64,000 nucleotides of DNA from Stutzerimonas nitrititolerans (GCF_003696285.1 NZ_RFFL01000017.1:24245-88244), one strand, 5' to 3'; counted from the stretch's first letter, positions 1 through 15,102 are shown. Numbers and translations: made by a program. The notes: a model not told the origin generated them from the letters alone.

Positions 1-83
1 CCTACGACTTCGAGCGTCTGATGGATGGCGCAAAGCTGATGTCGTGCTCCGGGTTTGGCGATGCCATGATTTCCCATATGTGA
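1..83 (+). CDS. icd: Isocitrate dehydrogenase (NADP+), C-terminal fragment
   Basis: Only the last 26 codons are in the window, read from base 3 to the TGA at 81-83. The peptide runs YDFERLMDGAK and ends SGFGDAMISHM, which closely matches the C-terminus of E. coli-type Icd. The enzyme oxidatively decarboxylates isocitrate to 2-oxoglutarate in the TCA cycle. It converges on cspD, and icd next to cspD-clpSA is the usual Pseudomonas order. The fragment is short, but the residue match is specific. Confidence 0.85.
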   Translation, partial: YDFERLMDGAKLMSCSGFGDAMISHM

Positions 84-97
84 TTCAGGGAAATGAC

Positions 98-126
98 AAA
101 AAGGCCGATCGATGATCGGCCTTTTT
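98..126. terminator. Bidirectional intrinsic terminator between icd and cspD
   Basis: A 13-bp perfect stem (AAAAAGGCCGATC / GATCGGCCTTTTT) with a 3-nt GAT loop is flanked by A and T runs. It can therefore end both icd on the plus strand and cspD on the minus strand. Confidence 0.85.
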
Positions 127-137
127 GTTATGGAGAG

Positions 138-398
138 TCACGCTTCAGCGGTCGAGGCGACCTGTGGTGCAGGTGCTGCTACATCCACGGTACTCTGTAG
201 TGCTTTGATGTTGGTTGCGTGCAGGCCCTTGGGACCTTGCAGAATATCGAACATGACCGCTTGCCCAGCTTTCAGCGTTCTGTACCCGTCCATCTGGATG
301 GCCGAGTAGTGGGCGAACAGGTCCTCATCGCCGCCGTCTGCTACGATGAAGCCATAGCCTTTGGCGTTGTTGAACCACTTGACCTTACCGCTTAGCAT
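138..398 (-). CDS. cspD: Cold-shock-domain protein CspD
   Basis: This 86-residue protein starts [18 protein letters not shown] and carries both nucleic-acid motifs, the RNP1-like KGYGFI and the RNP2-like DLFAHYSAI. It also has CspD's longer acidic/alanine-rich tail. CspD proteins bind single-stranded DNA or RNA and are linked to stationary phase and replication inhibition in E. coli. I chose the ATG at 398 because AGAGGG lies about 8 nt upstream; an in-frame TTG at 416 would bury that site. It is divergent from clpS across a 217-bp gap, the standard arrangement. Confidence 0.93.
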   Translation of the reverse strand: MLSGKVKWFNNAKGYGFIVADGGDEDLFAHYSAIQMDGYRTLKAGQAVMFDILQGPKGLHATNIKALQSTVDVAAPAPQVASTAEA

Positions 399-615
399 GC
401 TGTTATCCCTCTGCAAAGGAGTCCATCACTGGAGTAACATCCATTCCATTCCGCGCTCGATGCAGCACCATGGCTCTGGAGCGCGCAACCTGTTGCCGTT
501 TGGCACATACTGTTTGTATCACCGTTTTGCCGATAGTCAAGGCGACTCGTCAGATGGCTGCGAAGCCTGTCAAACTTACCCGGCCTTGAAGCCGCGAGCT
601 AGAAACGTTATCCGC

Positions 616-978
616 ATGCGTGCATTCCAAGAGATTCGACTAACATTCAATCAGGATCGTCCTGACTTCGAGAGCGACGATGCTTCCGGCCTGGCTGTCG
701 AGGAAGCGAAGCCGGAATTGAAGGCACCACCGATGTTCAAAGTTGTCATGTTCAATGATGACTACACACCGATGGATTTCGTCGTCGAGGTGCTGGAGGG
801 TATCTTCAACCACAATCGGGAGTTGGCGACCAAGATAATGCTGGCCGTTCATACCGAGGGGCGTGCGGTCTGCGGTGTCTATACGCGCGATGTTGCGGAA
901 ACCAAAGCGATGCAGGTCAATCAATATGCAAGAGAGTGCCAGCATCCGCTGCTTTGTGAGATCGAGAAGGACGGTTAA
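616..978 (+). CDS. clpS: ATP-dependent Clp protease adaptor ClpS
   Basis: The 120-residue protein has an unstructured N-terminus (residues 1-38) followed by the ClpS fold. The N-degron pocket signature [10 protein letters not shown] spans residues 47-56 and the conserved VHTEG follows at 78-82. ClpS binds N-terminal Leu, Phe, Trp or Tyr of substrates and hands them to ClpA. The frame is open back to 361, but the family start is MRAF at 616, and upstream codons look non-coding. clpA begins 29 bp after the stop, so the two are probably co-transcribed. Confidence 0.95.
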   Translation: MRAFQEIRLTFNQDRPDFESDDASGLAVEEAKPELKAPPMFKVVMFNDDYTPMDFVVEVLEGIFNHNRELATKIMLAVHTEGRAVCGVYTRDVAETKAMQVNQYARECQHPLLCEIEKDG

Positions 979-1007
979 CTCCGACTGCTTGGGAAGAGGT
1001 GAAAGCT

Positions 1008-3278
<2,271 letters not shown>

Positions 3279-3303
3279 CCGATCAGGGTGGTCCGAAGCG
3301 AAT

Positions 3304-3331
3304 GAAAACGCCTGGCATGCCAGGCGTTTTC
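3304..3331 (+). terminator. Intrinsic terminator after clpA
   Basis: A near-perfect palindrome (GAAAACGCCTGGC ... GCCAGGCGTTTTC) sits 25 bp after the clpA stop and ends in a TTTT run. It is symmetric, so it could also stop infA read-through from the other side. Confidence 0.85.
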
Positions 3332-3380
3332 GTGTCCGTGATCCGCAAAGTGAATTTGCGGCGAAGGTAGATGATCGTAC

Positions 3381-3408
3381 AAACAAAAAAGCCCGGCTCT
3401 GGCCGGGC
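3381..3408 (-). terminator. Intrinsic terminator after infA
   Basis: On the minus strand, GCCCGGC-CAGA-GCCGGGC is followed by TTTTTTGTTT, a textbook rho-independent terminator. It lies 21 bp beyond the infA stop codon. Confidence 0.87.
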
Positions 3409-3428
3409 ATTCTTTCTCGCGTCTCGGA

Positions 3429-3647
3429 TTAGCGAGCGCGGTAGGTGATGCGACCTTTGCTCAAATCGTAGGGGGTCAATTCTACGCGAACCTTGTCACC
3501 GGTCAGGATCCGGATGTAGTTCTTGCGCATCTTTCCGGAGATGTGCGCAGTAACGACGTGCCCATTTTCCAACTCCACGCGAAACATGGTGTTGGGCAGG
3601 GTGTCGACGACAGTACCTTCCATTTCGAAGCTGTCTTCTTTCGACAT
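3429..3647 (-). CDS. infA: Translation initiation factor IF-1
   Basis: The 72-residue protein begins [19 protein letters not shown] and is a single S1-like OB fold. The motifs [19 protein letters not shown] and [11 protein letters not shown] are diagnostic. IF-1 binds the 30S A site during initiation. It lies between bpt and clpA on the minus strand with its own terminator. Its neighbours are N-degron genes, the order also found in other pseudomonads. Confidence 0.97.
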
Positions 3648-3746
3648 TCAGTAAAGCCCTCGATATCCAATGATTGACCCGACGCAAGAATGGCCGGGCA
3701 AAAGCGGCAAGTATTGTGCCCGAAACGGGGCCGAGAGCCAAGGGGG

Positions 3747-3801
3747 TTAGGACCCGTTCCCGTTTCGTCGCAATCCACGTACGAAACGGGAACGGACCTA
3801 G
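3747..3801. repeat. 55-bp palindrome of the TAGG-family repeat
   Basis: The left arm (3747-3768) and right arm (3781-3801) contain CCGTTCCCGTTTCGT and its exact complement, ACGAAACGGGAACGG, around a 12-nt loop. The outer end is CTAG. The motif matches the terminal repeats of the elements at 37333-37617, 50637-50906 and 53093-53154. The right end supplies the TAG stop codon of bpt (3800-3798). There is no T run, so it is not a standard intrinsic terminator, although it sits where one would be expected. Confidence 0.75.
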
Positions 3802-4505
3802 CTGAGGGTGATCCAGCGCTGGTTGACCAGCAGTTCGATGGGGCGGTATTCGGTTTTGTAGTTCATCTTGCGGCAGTTCTTGATCCAGTAACCCAGATAG
3901 ATCGCGTTCAGGCCCAGGCGTGCCGCCTCACCAACCTGCCAGAGAATTGCGAAGCGCCCCAGGCTGCGCTGTTCTTCGTGGGGGTCGTAGAAGGTGTAGA
4001 CCGCCGAAAGACCGTTCGGCAGTACATCGGTGACCGCCAGGGCCAGCAAGCGGCCTTCCAGGCGAAACTCGTAGAAGCGGCAGAAGGGCAGATCGCGAAC
4101 CAGGAACGTCTGGAACTGGTCGCGGCTGGGTGGATACATGTCTCCATCGGCATGCCGCTGCTCGATGTAGTCCGCGTAAAGCGCGTAATACTCCTCGCTG
4201 AAGCTGGGACGCACGCTGGTCACCGTCAGGTCGGCATTACGCTTCAGGATGCGCCTCTGCTGTCGATTGAGGCGGATGCCTTCGGCTGGAATGCGCGCTG
4301 GAATGCAGGCTGTGCAGCGTTGGCAATGAGGGCGATAAAGGTGATCGCCGCTGCGCCGGAAGCCCATTTCCGACAGTTCCGCATAGACCTGCACATCCAT
4401 CGGTTGGCTGGGGTCTAGAAACAGGGTCGTCGCCTGTTCGCCAGGCAGATAGCTACAGGTGTGCGGTTGGGTTGCGTAGAACCGGAGGCGAGCCAGTGAA
4501 GTCAT
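3798..4505 (-). CDS. bpt: Aspartate/glutamate leucyltransferase (Bpt/Ate family)
   Basis: The 235-residue aminoacyl-tRNA-protein transferase has the ATE N-terminal domain with CSYL near residue 17 and the cysteine cluster [14 protein letters not shown] (Cys61, 64, 67). The C-terminal domain follows with [15 protein letters not shown]. Family members attach leucine, or arginine in eukaryotes, to N-terminal Asp or Glu, making a degron for ClpS-ClpAP. GAGGG lies upstream of the ATG at 4505; an upstream in-frame TTG is less likely. It is followed after 52 bp of upstream DNA by aat, so the two transferases probably share a transcript. Many databases call it arginyltransferase (ate), but bacterial Bpt is known to use leucine. 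Confidence 0.93.
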   Translation of the reverse strand: MTSLARLRFYATQPHTCSYLPGEQATTLFLDPSQPMDVQVYAELSEMGFRRSGDHLYRPHCQRCTACIPARIPAEGIRLNRQQRRILKRNADLTVTSVRPSFSEEYYALYADYIEQRHADGDMYPPSRDQFQTFLVRDLPFCRFYEFRLEGRLLALAVTDVLPNGLSAVYTFYDPHEEQRSLGRFAILWQVGEAARLGLNAIYLGYWIKNCRKMNYKTEYRPIELLVNQRWITLS

Positions 4506-4557
4506 GGTCAACCCTCGAAAATCATGAGTTCAGTGTAGGCCAGCTTGGCGCCCTCGA

Positions 4558-5238
4558 CTAGGCGCCCCAACGGGCTGAACTCGGCTGGTCCAGGTATTCG
4601 GCGAGCGCCTCGGCAAAGGCGCGGCGAGAGATGGCGCGTGCGCCGAAACTGGCCAGGTGTTGTGTTGGCATCTGGCAATCTACCAGTTTGAATCCCCATG
4701 CCTGCAGACGTTCCACGAGGGTGACGAATCCGACCTTGGAGGCATCGTTGGCCTGGCTGAACATCGATTCGCCGAAGAACAGCCGGCCGATGGCCAGACC
4801 GTAGAGACCACCCACCAGCTGGCGGTCGCGCCAGACTTCCACCGAATGCGCGACGCCCATCTCGTGGAGCTTCAGGTAGGCCGCCTTCATGTGCGAAGTG
4901 ATCCAGGTTTCCTGCGTGTAGCTGCGCGGCCCGGCGCAACCGTCGATGACGTCGGCAAAGGCCTGGTCGAAGGTCACGGTGAAAGATTCCTGGCGCATGC
5001 GCTTGCGCAGGCTTCGCGAAACATGAAGCTCGTCAGGGTAGAGCACGGTGCGTGGGTCCGGTGACCACCAGAGCAGCGGCTGTCCTTCCTGGTACCAGGG
5101 AAAGCAGCCGTGCCGATAGGCCGCCAGCAGGCGCTCGGCCGAGAGGTCGCCGCCTGCGGCCAGCAAGCCGTTCGGCTCGCGCAGGGCCTTGTCCAGCGGG
5201 GGAAACGAAAGATCGTCGCGCTGCAGCCAGCTCAGCAT
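4558..5238 (-). CDS. aat: Leucyl/phenylalanyl-tRNA-protein transferase
   Basis: The 226-residue GNAT-fold enzyme carries the family motifs [31 protein letters not shown] and [18 protein letters not shown]. It transfers Leu or Phe from tRNA to proteins with N-terminal Arg or Lys, creating a primary N-degron read by ClpS. It lies between trxB and bpt on one strand, within 5 kb of clpS-clpA. The length is normal for the family. Confidence 0.96.
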   Translation of the reverse strand: MLSWLQRDDLSFPPLDKALREPNGLLAAGGDLSAERLLAAYRHGCFPWYQEGQPLLWWSPDPRTVLYPDELHVSRSLRKRMRQESFTVTFDQAFADVIDGCAGPRSYTQETWITSHMKAAYLKLHEMGVAHSVEVWRDRQLVGGLYGLAIGRLFFGESMFSQANDASKVGFVTLVERLQAWGFKLVDCQMPTQHLASFGARAISRRAFAEALAEYLDQPSSARWGA

Positions 5239-5286
5239 ATCGATAGGCCGGAGAGGGGGCGGTTGCAGACAACCGCCGGAAGGGAA

Positions 5287-6243
<957 letters not shown>

Positions 6244-6447
6244 TCATAAGCCTTTGTTGCCAATAAAGAAGCGTGCTGCAGTCGAGCCACGCTGCGAAAA
6301 CTGGCGTTTATGCTACACCGAAGCATCGAGAAAAGCCCAAGCCGGCACGGAACCGGCATGTCATCGTGTCGACAAAGCCGTACAATGCCAGGGTTCTGGC
6401 TGACTACGGTTCATAGAGCGCGCCACTGGCGCAGGAAATAGAGCGTT

Positions 6448-8850
6448 TTGAAGAATACCCCCTCTACCTCGCCGGCTTCCGTCTGGCGACAGCAGTTACA
6501 TTACCGCCTCAAGGAAGGTGCACTGATCGCGCTCGGCGCATTGTGCGTCTATCTCTGGATGGCGTTGCTCACCTACCATCCGGGCGATCCAGGCTGGACG
6601 CACACCAGCAATGTGCAGCAGGTCCAGAATGCGGCGGGGCGGGCTGGCGCCTGGTTTGCCGACGTGCTGTTCATGGCGCTCGGCTATTTCGCCTATCTGT
6701 TCCCGCTGTTACTGGGCATCAAGACCTGGCAGGTGTTTCGCGCGCGGCACCAGCCTTGGACATGGAACGGCTGGCTGTTTTCCTGGCGGCTGATCGGCCT
6801 GGTGTTCCTGATCCTGTCCGGCTCCGCGCTGGCCTATATCCATTTCCAGTTCGCCAATCACCTGCCAGCATCGGCGGGCGGAGCGCTGGGTGAAAGCCTG
6901 GGGCAGTTGGCCGAAGCGGCGCTCAACGTGCAGGGCAGCACCCTGTTGCTGCTGGCGTTCTTCCTGTTCGGCCTGACCGTCTTTACCGACCTGTCCTGGT
7001 TCAAGGTGATGGACCTGACCGGCAAGATCACGCTTGACCTGCTCGAGCTGATCCAGAGTTTCTTCAGTCGCTGGTGGAACGCTCGCGCCGAACGCAAGCA
7101 ACTGGTGGCCCAGCTTCGTGAAGCGGACGACGTGGTCAACGAGGTGGCGGGCTCTCTGCCGGATCGTCGGGAGCGTGTCCGAGTGAAAGAGCGGCTGCTG
7201 GAGCGCGAGGAGTCGCTGAACAAGCACATGAGCGAGCGCGAGAAACGCGTGGCGCCGGTGATTACGCCGCCTGCACCGCCCAAGGCGGTGGAACAGAGCA
7301 AGCGCGTGATGAAAGAAAAACAGGCGAACCTCTTCGTCGATCCGCTGATCGAGGGCAGCCTGCCGCCGCTTTCCCTGCTGGACGTGGCTGAGAAGCAGCA
7401 GAAGCAATATTCCCCCGAATCGCTGGAGGCGATGTCGCGGCTGCTGGAAATCAAGCTCAAGGAGTTCGGCGTCGAGGTCATCGTCGAGTCGGTGCATCCG
7501 GGCCCGGTGATCACCCGGTTCGAAATCCAGCCGGCCGCCGGGGTCAAGGTCAGCCGTATCTCCAACCTGGCCAAGGATCTGGCGCGCTCGCTGGCGGTGA
7601 TCAGCGTTCGCGTGGTCGAGGTGATTCCGGGCAAGACCACGGTCGGTATCGAGATCCCCAACGAGGACCGGCAGATCGTGCGCTTCTCCGAAGTACTGTC
7701 GTCGGCGCCTTATGACGACGCCAAGTCACCGGTGACCATCGCCCTGGGCCACGATATCGGCGGCAAACCGGTGATCGCCGATCTGGCCAAGATGCCGCAC
7801 CTGCTGGTGGCGGGTACGACCGGCTCGGGTAAGTCGGTGGGCGTCAACGCGATGATCCTGTCGATCCTGTTCAAGTCCACGCCGGACGATGCGCGGCTGA
7901 TCATGATCGACCCGAAGATGCTCGAATTGTCCATCTACGAAGGCATTCCGCACCTGCTTTGCCCGGTCGTGACCGACATGAAGGAAGCGGCCAACGCGCT
8001 GCGCTGGAGCGTCGCCGAGATGGAGCGCCGCTACAAGCTGATGGCGGCCATGGGCGTGCGCAACCTGGCGGGCTTCAACCGCAAGGTGAAGGAAGCGGAG
8101 GAGGCCGGCACGCCGCTGACCGACCCGCTGTACCGCCGCGAGAGCATGGAAGATGAAGCGCCACTGCTGAAGAAGTTGCCGACCATTGTGGTGGTGGTGG
8201 ACGAGTTCGCCGACATGATGATGATCGTCGGCAAGAAGGTCGAAGAACTGATCGCGCGTATCGCACAGAAGGCCCGCGCAGCCGGTATTCACCTGATCCT
8301 CGCCACCCAGCGGCCGTCGGTGGACGTGATCACCGGCCTGATCAAGGCCAACATCCCGACCCGCATGGCATTCCAGGTGTCCAGCAAGATCGATTCGCGC
8401 ACCATTCTCGACCAGGGTGGCGCCGAACAGCTTCTCGGTCACGGCGACATGCTCTACTTGCCGCCTGGCACCGGTCTGCCGATTCGCGTACATGGCGCCT
8501 TCGTTTCCGACGATGAAGTGCACCGCGTGGTCGAAGCCTGGAAGGCGCGTGGCGCGCCCGACTACATCGAAGAAATCCTCGCCGGTGCCGAAGAGTCCGG
8601 TAGCGGCTTCGATGGCGGTGGCGGCGAGGGTGGCGGCGAAGGCAGCGAGGAAGATCCGCTGTACGACGAAGCCGTACGTTTCGTCACCGAAAGCCGCCGC
8701 GCGTCGATTTCCGCGGTGCAGCGCAAGCTGAAGATCGGCTACAACCGTGCCGCCCGAATGATCGAGGCCATGGAAATGGCCGGCGTCGTGACCTCCATGA
8801 ACACCAATGGCTCGCGCGAAGTGCTTGCGCCGCCTCCTATCCGCGACTGA
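6448..8850 (+). CDS. ftsK: DNA translocase FtsK
   Basis: The 800-residue division-site translocase has four membrane segments in residues 20-190 and a charged linker to about 290. The RecA-like motor carries Walker [13 protein letters not shown] and Walker [14 protein letters not shown]. The C-terminal gamma winged helix ends in [23 protein letters not shown], which reads KOPS and activates XerCD at dif. The start is a TTG at 6448 with AGGAAATAGAG upstream; no ATG lies between it and the conserved [14 protein letters not shown]. lolA begins 17 bp downstream. Confidence 0.96.
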   Translation: MKNTPSTSPASVWRQQLHYRLKEGALIALGALCVYLWMALLTYHPGDPGWTHTSNVQQVQNAAGRAGAWFADVLFMALGYFAYLFPLLLGIKTWQVFRARHQPWTWNGWLFSWRLIGLVFLILSGSALAYIHFQFANHLPASAGGALGESLGQLAEAALNVQGSTLLLLAFFLFGLTVFTDLSWFKVMDLTGKITLDLLELIQSFFSRWWNARAERKQLVAQLREADDVVNEVAGSLPDRRERVRVKERLLEREESLNKHMSEREKRVAPVITPPAPPKAVEQSKRVMKEKQANLFVDPLIEGSLPPLSLLDVAEKQQKQYSPESLEAMSRLLEIKLKEFGVEVIVESVHPGPVITRFEIQPAAGVKVSRISNLAKDLARSLAVISVRVVEVIPGKTTVGIEIPNEDRQIVRFSEVLSSAPYDDAKSPVTIALGHDIGGKPVIADLAKMPHLLVAGTTGSGKSVGVNAMILSILFKSTPDDARLIMIDPKMLELSIYEGIPHLLCPVVTDMKEAANALRWSVAEMERRYKLMAAMGVRNLAGFNRKVKEAEEAGTPLTDPLYRRESMEDEAPLLKKLPTIVVVVDEFADMMMIVGKKVEELIARIAQKARAAGIHLILATQRPSVDVITGLIKANIPTRMAFQVSSKIDSRTILDQGGAEQLLGHGDMLYLPPGTGLPIRVHGAFVSDDEVHRVVEAWKARGAPDYIEEILAGAEESGSGFDGGGGEGGGEGSEEDPLYDEAVRFVTESRRASISAVQRKLKIGYNRAARMIEAMEMAGVVTSMNTNGSREVLAPPPIRD

Positions 8851-8867
8851 TTCGCTCCGAGGGCTAC

Positions 8868-9494
8868 ATGCAATTGATTCGTTTGCTGTTCGCATCCGCT
8901 CTGCTGTTTGCGCTGGTTCCGGCCCAGGCCGACCAGGCCGCCTCCGTCCAGCGGCTGACGGGCCTGCTCCAAAAAGCCGAGACCCTGACGGGGCGCTTTT
9001 CCCAGTTGTCCCTCGACGGCACCGGCACCCAACTGCAGGAAACCTCCGGCGAGATGGCGCTGAAGCGCCCTGGTCAGTTCCGCTGGAAAACCGACGAGCC
9101 GATGGCGCAACTGCTGGTTTCCGATGGCAAGCAGGTCTGGCTGTACGACCCGGACCTGGAGCAGGTCACCATCCAGACCCTGGACCAGCGGCTGACCCAT
9201 ACCCCTGCGCTGCTGCTTTCCGGAGACGTTTCGGCCATCAGTGAAAACTTCCAGGTCTCGCACAAGGAGGCCGGCGAGGTGGTCGATTTCACGCTCGAGC
9301 CGAAGGCCAAGGACACCCTGTTCGATAGCCTTCGTCTGTCTTTTCGCAATGGCGTGATCAACGACATGCAGATGGTCGACGGCGTCGGTCAGCGCACCAA
9401 TATCCTTTTCCATGGCGTCAAACTGAACCAGCCGCTCAAGGCGGGCCTGTTCACCTTCGAGATTCCCGAAGGGACCGATGTCATATCCGAGTGA
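8868..9494 (+). CDS. lolA: Outer-membrane lipoprotein carrier LolA
   Basis: The 208-residue periplasmic chaperone has a signal peptide that ends ALVPAQA before DQAAS (cleavage near residue 21). The mature part has LolA motifs: [42 protein letters not shown] and a final [14 protein letters not shown]. LolA ferries lipoproteins from LolCDE to LolB. It lies between ftsK and rarA, the conserved order, and is probably part of that transcript. Confidence 0.95.
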   Translation: MQLIRLLFASALLFALVPAQADQAASVQRLTGLLQKAETLTGRFSQLSLDGTGTQLQETSGEMALKRPGQFRWKTDEPMAQLLVSDGKQVWLYDPDLEQVTIQTLDQRLTHTPALLLSGDVSAISENFQVSHKEAGEVVDFTLEPKAKDTLFDSLRLSFRNGVINDMQMVDGVGQRTNILFHGVKLNQPLKAGLFTFEIPEGTDVISE

Positions 9495-9509
9495 GTTGTA
9501 GAGCCCTCG

Positions 9510-10835
9510 ATGGATCTGTTCAGCCGTGCCCCCGTTGCCCAGCCGCTAGCCGCGCGCCTGCGTGCCGCCAGCCTCGACGAATACGTCGGGCAGGAGCATC
9601 TGCTCGCGCGCGGCAAACCGCTGCGCGAAGCATTGGAGCAGGGCGCGCTGCATTCGATGGTCTTCTGGGGCCCGCCGGGCGTGGGCAAGACCACGCTGGC
9701 GCAGTTGCTGGCCAAGGTGTCCGATGCCCATTTCGAAACCGTCTCGGCGGTGCTGGCCGGGGTGAAGGAGATCCGCCAGGCGGTGGAGATCGCCCGGCAG
9801 CAGGCGGCCCAATACGGTCGGCGGACCATTCTCTTCGTCGATGAAGTACACCGCTTCAACAAATCCCAGCAGGATGCCTTTCTGCCCTATGTCGAGGACG
9901 GCACGCTGATTTTCATTGGTGCGACCACCGAGAACCCGTCCTTCGAACTGAACAATGCCTTGCTGTCCCGCGCGCGGGTCTATGTGCTGAAAAGCCTCGA
10001 CGAAGCCGCCTTGCGCAAGCTGGTCGAGCGCGCGCTGAGCGAGTCGAAAGGCCTGGGTGATCTGCATCTGAGCCTGCCCGAAGAAAGCTTCCAGATGCTG
10101 GTGGCCGCGGCCGATGGCGATGGCCGGCGGCTGCTGAACCTGCTGGAGAACGCCTCGGACCTGGCCGAAGAGGGCGGCGAGATCAGCGTCGAGCTGTTGC
10201 AGGATTTGCTGGGCGACAGCCGCCGGCGTTTCGACAAGGGTGGCGAAGCCTTCTACGACCAGATTTCCGCGCTGCACAAGTCGGTACGTGGTTCCAACCC
10301 GGATGCGGCGCTGTACTGGTTCTCACGCATGCTCGATGGCGGTTGCGATCCGCTCTATATCGCGCGACGCGTGGTGCGCATGGCCAGCGAGGAAATCGGC
10401 AACGCCGATCCGCGGGCGGTTGGACTGTGTCTTTCCGCCTGGGACGTCCAGGAACGCCTGGGCAGCCCCGAAGGCGAGTTGGCTGTGGCGCAGGCGATCG
10501 TCTATCTCGCCTGCGCGCCGAAAAGCAACGCGGTCTACACGGCCTTCAAGGCCGCCAAGCGCGACGTGGCGGAAAACGGCTCGCAGGAGGTCCCGCTGCA
10601 CCTGCGCAATGCGCCGACCCGCCTGATGAAGGAGCTGGGCTACGGCAACGAATACCGCTACGCCCATGACGAGCCGGATGCCTACGCGGCCGGCGAGGAT
10701 TACTTTCCCGAGGCCATGGAGCCGCGCCAGTACTATCATCCGGTGCCACGAGGATTGGAGAGCAAGATTCGCGACAAGCTGGAACATCTGGCCCGGCTCG
10801 ATCGCGAAAGCCCACGGCAACGGAGAAAGACGTGA
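9510..10835 (+). CDS. rarA: Replication-associated recombination protein A (RarA/MgsA)
   Basis: The 441-residue AAA+ clamp-loader-like ATPase acts at stalled replication forks. It shows Walker [11 protein letters not shown], Walker [17 protein letters not shown], sensor 1 [12 protein letters not shown] and the C-terminal tetramerization domain with [19 protein letters not shown] residues and [18 protein letters not shown]. It starts with ATG 15 bp after lolA and overlaps crcB by 4 nt (GTGA), which suggests translational coupling. Confidence 0.96.
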   Translation: MDLFSRAPVAQPLAARLRAASLDEYVGQEHLLARGKPLREALEQGALHSMVFWGPPGVGKTTLAQLLAKVSDAHFETVSAVLAGVKEIRQAVEIARQQAAQYGRRTILFVDEVHRFNKSQQDAFLPYVEDGTLIFIGATTENPSFELNNALLSRARVYVLKSLDEAALRKLVERALSESKGLGDLHLSLPEESFQMLVAAADGDGRRLLNLLENASDLAEEGGEISVELLQDLLGDSRRRFDKGGEAFYDQISALHKSVRGSNPDAALYWFSRMLDGGCDPLYIARRVVRMASEEIGNADPRAVGLCLSAWDVQERLGSPEGELAVAQAIVYLACAPKSNAVYTAFKAAKRDVAENGSQEVPLHLRNAPTRLMKELGYGNEYRYAHDEPDAYAAGEDYFPEAMEPRQYYHPVPRGLESKIRDKLEHLARLDRESPRQRRKT

Positions 10836-11206
10836 TCCGCCTGATGCTGGCCGTCGCCGCGGGCGGGGTGATCGGTACGCTGCTGCGCTTTGCCCTGTCG
10901 ACCTGGGTATCGACGCACTGGCCGCGACATTTCTATCTGGCGACGCTTGCGGTCAACCTGCTGGGCTGCCTGTTGATCGGCTACCTGTACGCGCTGTTTC
11001 TCATGCGCCCGGACGTGTCGCCGGAACTGCGCGGTGGCTTGATCCTCGGCTTCCTTGGGGCCTTCACCACTTTTTCCAGTTTCTCTCTCGACGGCTTGCG
11101 GCTGCTCGAGAGCGGCCAGCTTGCCACGGCCTTCGGCTACATTGGCCTGAGTGTGCTCGGCGGCTTGCTGGCGACCTGGGCAGGCCTGGCCCTTGGCAGG
11201 TTATGA
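10832..11206 (+). CDS. crcB: Fluoride efflux channel CrcB/Fluc
   Basis: The 124-residue membrane protein has four predicted helices and CrcB motifs [24 protein letters not shown] and [15 protein letters not shown]; the TTFSSF stretch lines the fluoride path. It functions as an antiparallel dimer exporting fluoride. The start is a GTG that overlaps the rarA stop. No fluoride riboswitch is visible upstream, so expression probably follows rarA. Confidence 0.93.
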   Translation: MIRLMLAVAAGGVIGTLLRFALSTWVSTHWPRHFYLATLAVNLLGCLLIGYLYALFLMRPDVSPELRGGLILGFLGAFTTFSSFSLDGLRLLESGQLATAFGYIGLSVLGGLLATWAGLALGRL

Positions 11207-11227
11207 AGCTGGCCGCTATCGCAGTAA

Positions 11228-12559
<1,332 letters not shown>

Positions 12560-12643
12560 AAGGGTTCTGGAGCGTTTCCGGTGCGGTAAATTGCCCCGCC
12601 AGGTGCCGCATCAGGGCTCGATCCGGACTCCTTGATTCCCGAC

Positions 12644-12680
12644 AAGGGCCACCATCGGCGTAACGGCTGAGATGGCCCTT
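12644..12680 (+). terminator. Possible terminator hairpin after serS
   Basis: AAGGGCCA at 12644-12651 pairs with TGGCCCTT at 12673-12680, extended by an imperfect CATC/GATG. It lies between serS and cysG. Only ACCTTTC follows, so the T tract is poor. It may be a leader structure for cysG instead. Confidence 0.3.
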
Positions 12681-12707
12681 ACCTTTCATGGACACCAGGA
12701 CTCGCTG

Positions 12708-14102
12708 ATGGATTTCTTGCCGCTGTTCCACAACCTCAAGGGCCGCTTGGTGCTGATCGTCGGCGGCGGCGATATCGCACTGCGCAAGGCGCGGCTGTTA
12801 TCCGAAGCGGGCGCAGTGCTGCGTGTGGTGGCGCCCCAGATCGAGGCACAGCTGGCCAAATTGTTGCAGCAGAGCGGCGGGCATTCCTTCCAGCGTGGTT
12901 ATGCGAGCGACGATCTTGCTGGCTGCGTCCTGGCAGTAGCCGCCACCGATGACGAGCCGCTCAATGCGCAGGTGTCACGGGATGCGAAGGCGCTCGGCAT
13001 CCCGGTGAATGTGGTGGACTCCCCCGAACTGTGCACGGTGATTTTCCCGGCCATCGTCGACCGCTCGCCACTGATGATTGCCGTCTCCAGTAGCGGCGAC
13101 GCACCGGTGCTGGCGCGCCTGGTTCGCGCACGGATCGAAACCTGGATTCCCTCGGCATACGGACAACTGGCCGGGTTGGCGAAGAAATTCCGTGCCCAGG
13201 TCAAGGCGTCGTTGCCCGATGTGCAGCAGCGCCGGGTGTTCTGGGAGGATGTTTTTCAGGGGACCATCGCCGAGCGCGCGCTCGCCGGGCAGGAGCAGGA
13301 GGCCGAGCGGTTATTGCAGGCCAAGTTGTCAGGCGCCGCCCCGCGAAGCCTGGGTGAGGTCTATCTGGTCGGTGCCGGGCCGGGCGACCCCGATCTGCTC
13401 ACTTTCCGTGCCCTGCGCCTGATGCAGCAGGCGGACGTGGTGCTCTACGACAGGCTGGTGGCACCCGCGATTCTCGATATGTGCCGGCGTGATGCCGATC
13501 GCATCTATGTGGGCAAGCAGCGCGCCGATCATGCCGTCCCGCAGGAGCAGATCAACCAGCAGTTGGTGACGCTGGCACGGCAAGGCAAGCGAGTGCTGCG
13601 TCTGAAAGGTGGCGACCCCTTCATCTTCGGTCGTGGTGGGGAAGAGATCGAGAAGCTGGCGGCCAACGGCATTCCCTTCCAGGTGGTGCCGGGCATCACC
13701 GCCGCCAGTGGTTGTGCTGCCTATTCCGGTATTCCGCTGACCCATCGCGATTACGCGCAATCGGTCCGTTTCGTCACCGGGCATCTCAAGGATGGCAGCT
13801 GCGATCTGCCCTGGGCCGACCTGGTCGCGCCGAGCCAGACACTGGTGTTCTACATGGGCCTGGTCGGCTTGCCAGTGATCTGCCAGCAATTGATCGCCCA
13901 TGGGCGCGGCGCCGACACGCCAGCGGCGTTGATCCAGCAGGGCACTACCAGTAATCAGCGTGTATTTACCGGAACGCTGGCCGATCTGCCTGAGCTGGTT
14001 GCGAGCCAACAGGTTCAGGCACCGACGCTGGTGATCGTCGGTGAGGTCGTGACGCTTCGCGACAAGCTGGCCTGGTTCGAAGGCATGGCCAAACCGGAGT
14101 AG
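12708..14102 (+). CDS. cysG: Siroheme synthase (trifunctional CysG)
   Basis: The 464-residue fusion makes siroheme from uroporphyrinogen III. The N-terminal dehydrogenase/ferrochelatase (residues 1-210) has [17 protein letters not shown] and [20 protein letters not shown]. The C-terminal SUMT methyltransferase has [41 protein letters not shown] and [20 protein letters not shown]. Siroheme serves sulfite and nitrite reductases, which fits the nearby sulfur-relay genes. The chosen start is [13 protein letters not shown] at 12708, the family N-terminus. Its stop lies 1 bp from the stop of the converging gene. Confidence 0.96.
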   Translation: MDFLPLFHNLKGRLVLIVGGGDIALRKARLLSEAGAVLRVVAPQIEAQLAKLLQQSGGHSFQRGYASDDLAGCVLAVAATDDEPLNAQVSRDAKALGIPVNVVDSPELCTVIFPAIVDRSPLMIAVSSSGDAPVLARLVRARIETWIPSAYGQLAGLAKKFRAQVKASLPDVQQRRVFWEDVFQGTIAERALAGQEQEAERLLQAKLSGAAPRSLGEVYLVGAGPGDPDLLTFRALRLMQQADVVLYDRLVAPAILDMCRRDADRIYVGKQRADHAVPQEQINQQLVTLARQGKRVLRLKGGDPFIFGRGGEEIEKLAANGIPFQVVPGITAASGCAAYSGIPLTHRDYAQSVRFVTGHLKDGSCDLPWADLVAPSQTLVFYMGLVGLPVICQQLIAHGRGADTPAALIQQGTTSNQRVFTGTLADLPELVASQQVQAPTLVIVGEVVTLRDKLAWFEGMAKPE

Positions 14103-14103
14103 C

Positions 14104-15102
14104 TCAGCGCGACCAGATGCCCTTGCCGGGCAGTCGCTCGCGGTCGTGGGCGCGGTCCAGTGCCAGCTGCGGTCCCTTGGGAACGATGCCGTTGGCGTTG
14201 ATGTGGCGATGGCTTGCGTAGTAATGGCTTTTGATGTGGGTGAAATCGACGGTTTCGGCGACGCCCGGCCATTGATAGAGCTCACGCAGCCAGTTCGACA
14301 GGTTCGGATAATCCTCGATCCGTCGCAGGTTGCACTTGAAGTGGCCGTGATAGACGGCGTCGAAGCGGACCATGGTGGTAAAGAGCCGCCAGTCAGCTTC
14401 GGTGAGAAATTCGCCGGTCAGGTAGCGCCGCTCCGCCAGGCGCCGCTCCAGCCAGTCCAGTTCGTTGAAGAGCTCGTCGAAGGCCGCTTCGTAGGCTTTC
14501 TGCGTGGTGGCGAAGCCGGCACGGTAGACACCGTTGTTGACCCTGGGGTAAATCCGCGCGTTGAGGCTGTCGATTTCCGCGCGTAGCGGTTCGGGATACA
14601 GATCCAGTTTCGAGCCGGTCAGTTCGTCGAAGGCGCTGTTGAAAATACGGATCAGCTCGGACGATTCGTTATTCACGACCCGCTGCTGCTGGCGATCCCA
14701 GAGCACCGGCACCGTCACGCGGCCGGTATAGCTGTCATCATCGATGGTGTAGCGCTGGTGGAGGTACTGCAGCCCGTCGAGCTTATCGCCGCTGGAGCCG
14801 GTGCTCTTGTCGAAGGTCCAGCCATGCTCGGCCATCAACCAGCTGACTACCGATACGTCGATCAAGGGTTCGAGCTGCTTGAGCTTGCGGTAGATCAAGG
14901 TGCGGTGGGCCCAGGGACAGGCGAGCGAAACATATAGGTGATAGCGCCCGGCTTCGGCCTTGACCGCCGACCGACCATCGGGACCGGACGAGCCGTCCGC
15001 GGTCACCCAGTCGCGACGTTGCGCCTGTTCGCGCTGGAATTCGCCGTCATCGCTGTTTTCGTACCACCTATCCTGCCACTGACCATCGACCAGAAGTCCC
15101 AT
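14104..15102 (-). CDS. yqjG: Glutathionyl-hydroquinone reductase (YqjG/Xi-class GST)
   Basis: The 332-residue protein has the signature SLACPWAHRT with catalytic Cys62, and a GST C-terminal helical domain containing YLTGEFLTEADWRLFTTMVRFD and CNLRRIEDYPNL. The family reduces glutathionyl-hydroquinones with glutathione and takes part in quinone recycling. It converges on cysG with only one base between stop codons, so there is no room for an ordinary terminator. The symbol is by family similarity to E. coli YqjG. Confidence 0.9.
   Translation of the reverse strand: MGLLVDGQWQDRWYENSDDGEFQREQAQRRDWVTADGSSGPDGRSAVKAEAGRYHLYVSLACPWAHRTLIYRKLKQLEPLIDVSVVSWLMAEHGWTFDKSTGSSGDKLDGLQYLHQRYTIDDDSYTGRVTVPVLWDRQQQRVVNNESSELIRIFNSAFDELTGSKLDLYPEPLRAEIDSLNARIYPRVNNGVYRAGFATTQKAYEAAFDELFNELDWLERRLAERRYLTGEFLTEADWRLFTTMVRFDAVYHGHFKCNLRRIEDYPNLSNWLRELYQWPGVAETVDFTHIKSHYYASHRHINANGIVPKGPQLALDRAHDRERLPGKGIWSR

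Noticed and set aside
499..520. Sigma-54-like TGGCAC upstream of clpS
   Set aside because: The -12 GC is absent at the required distance from the GG.
5256..5277. Hairpin GGCGGTT...AACCGCC between aat and trxB
   Set aside because: No T run follows in the direction of transcription, and the genes appear co-transcribed.
10700..10832. Fluoride riboswitch before crcB
   Set aside because: crcB starts inside the rarA stop codon, leaving no leader.
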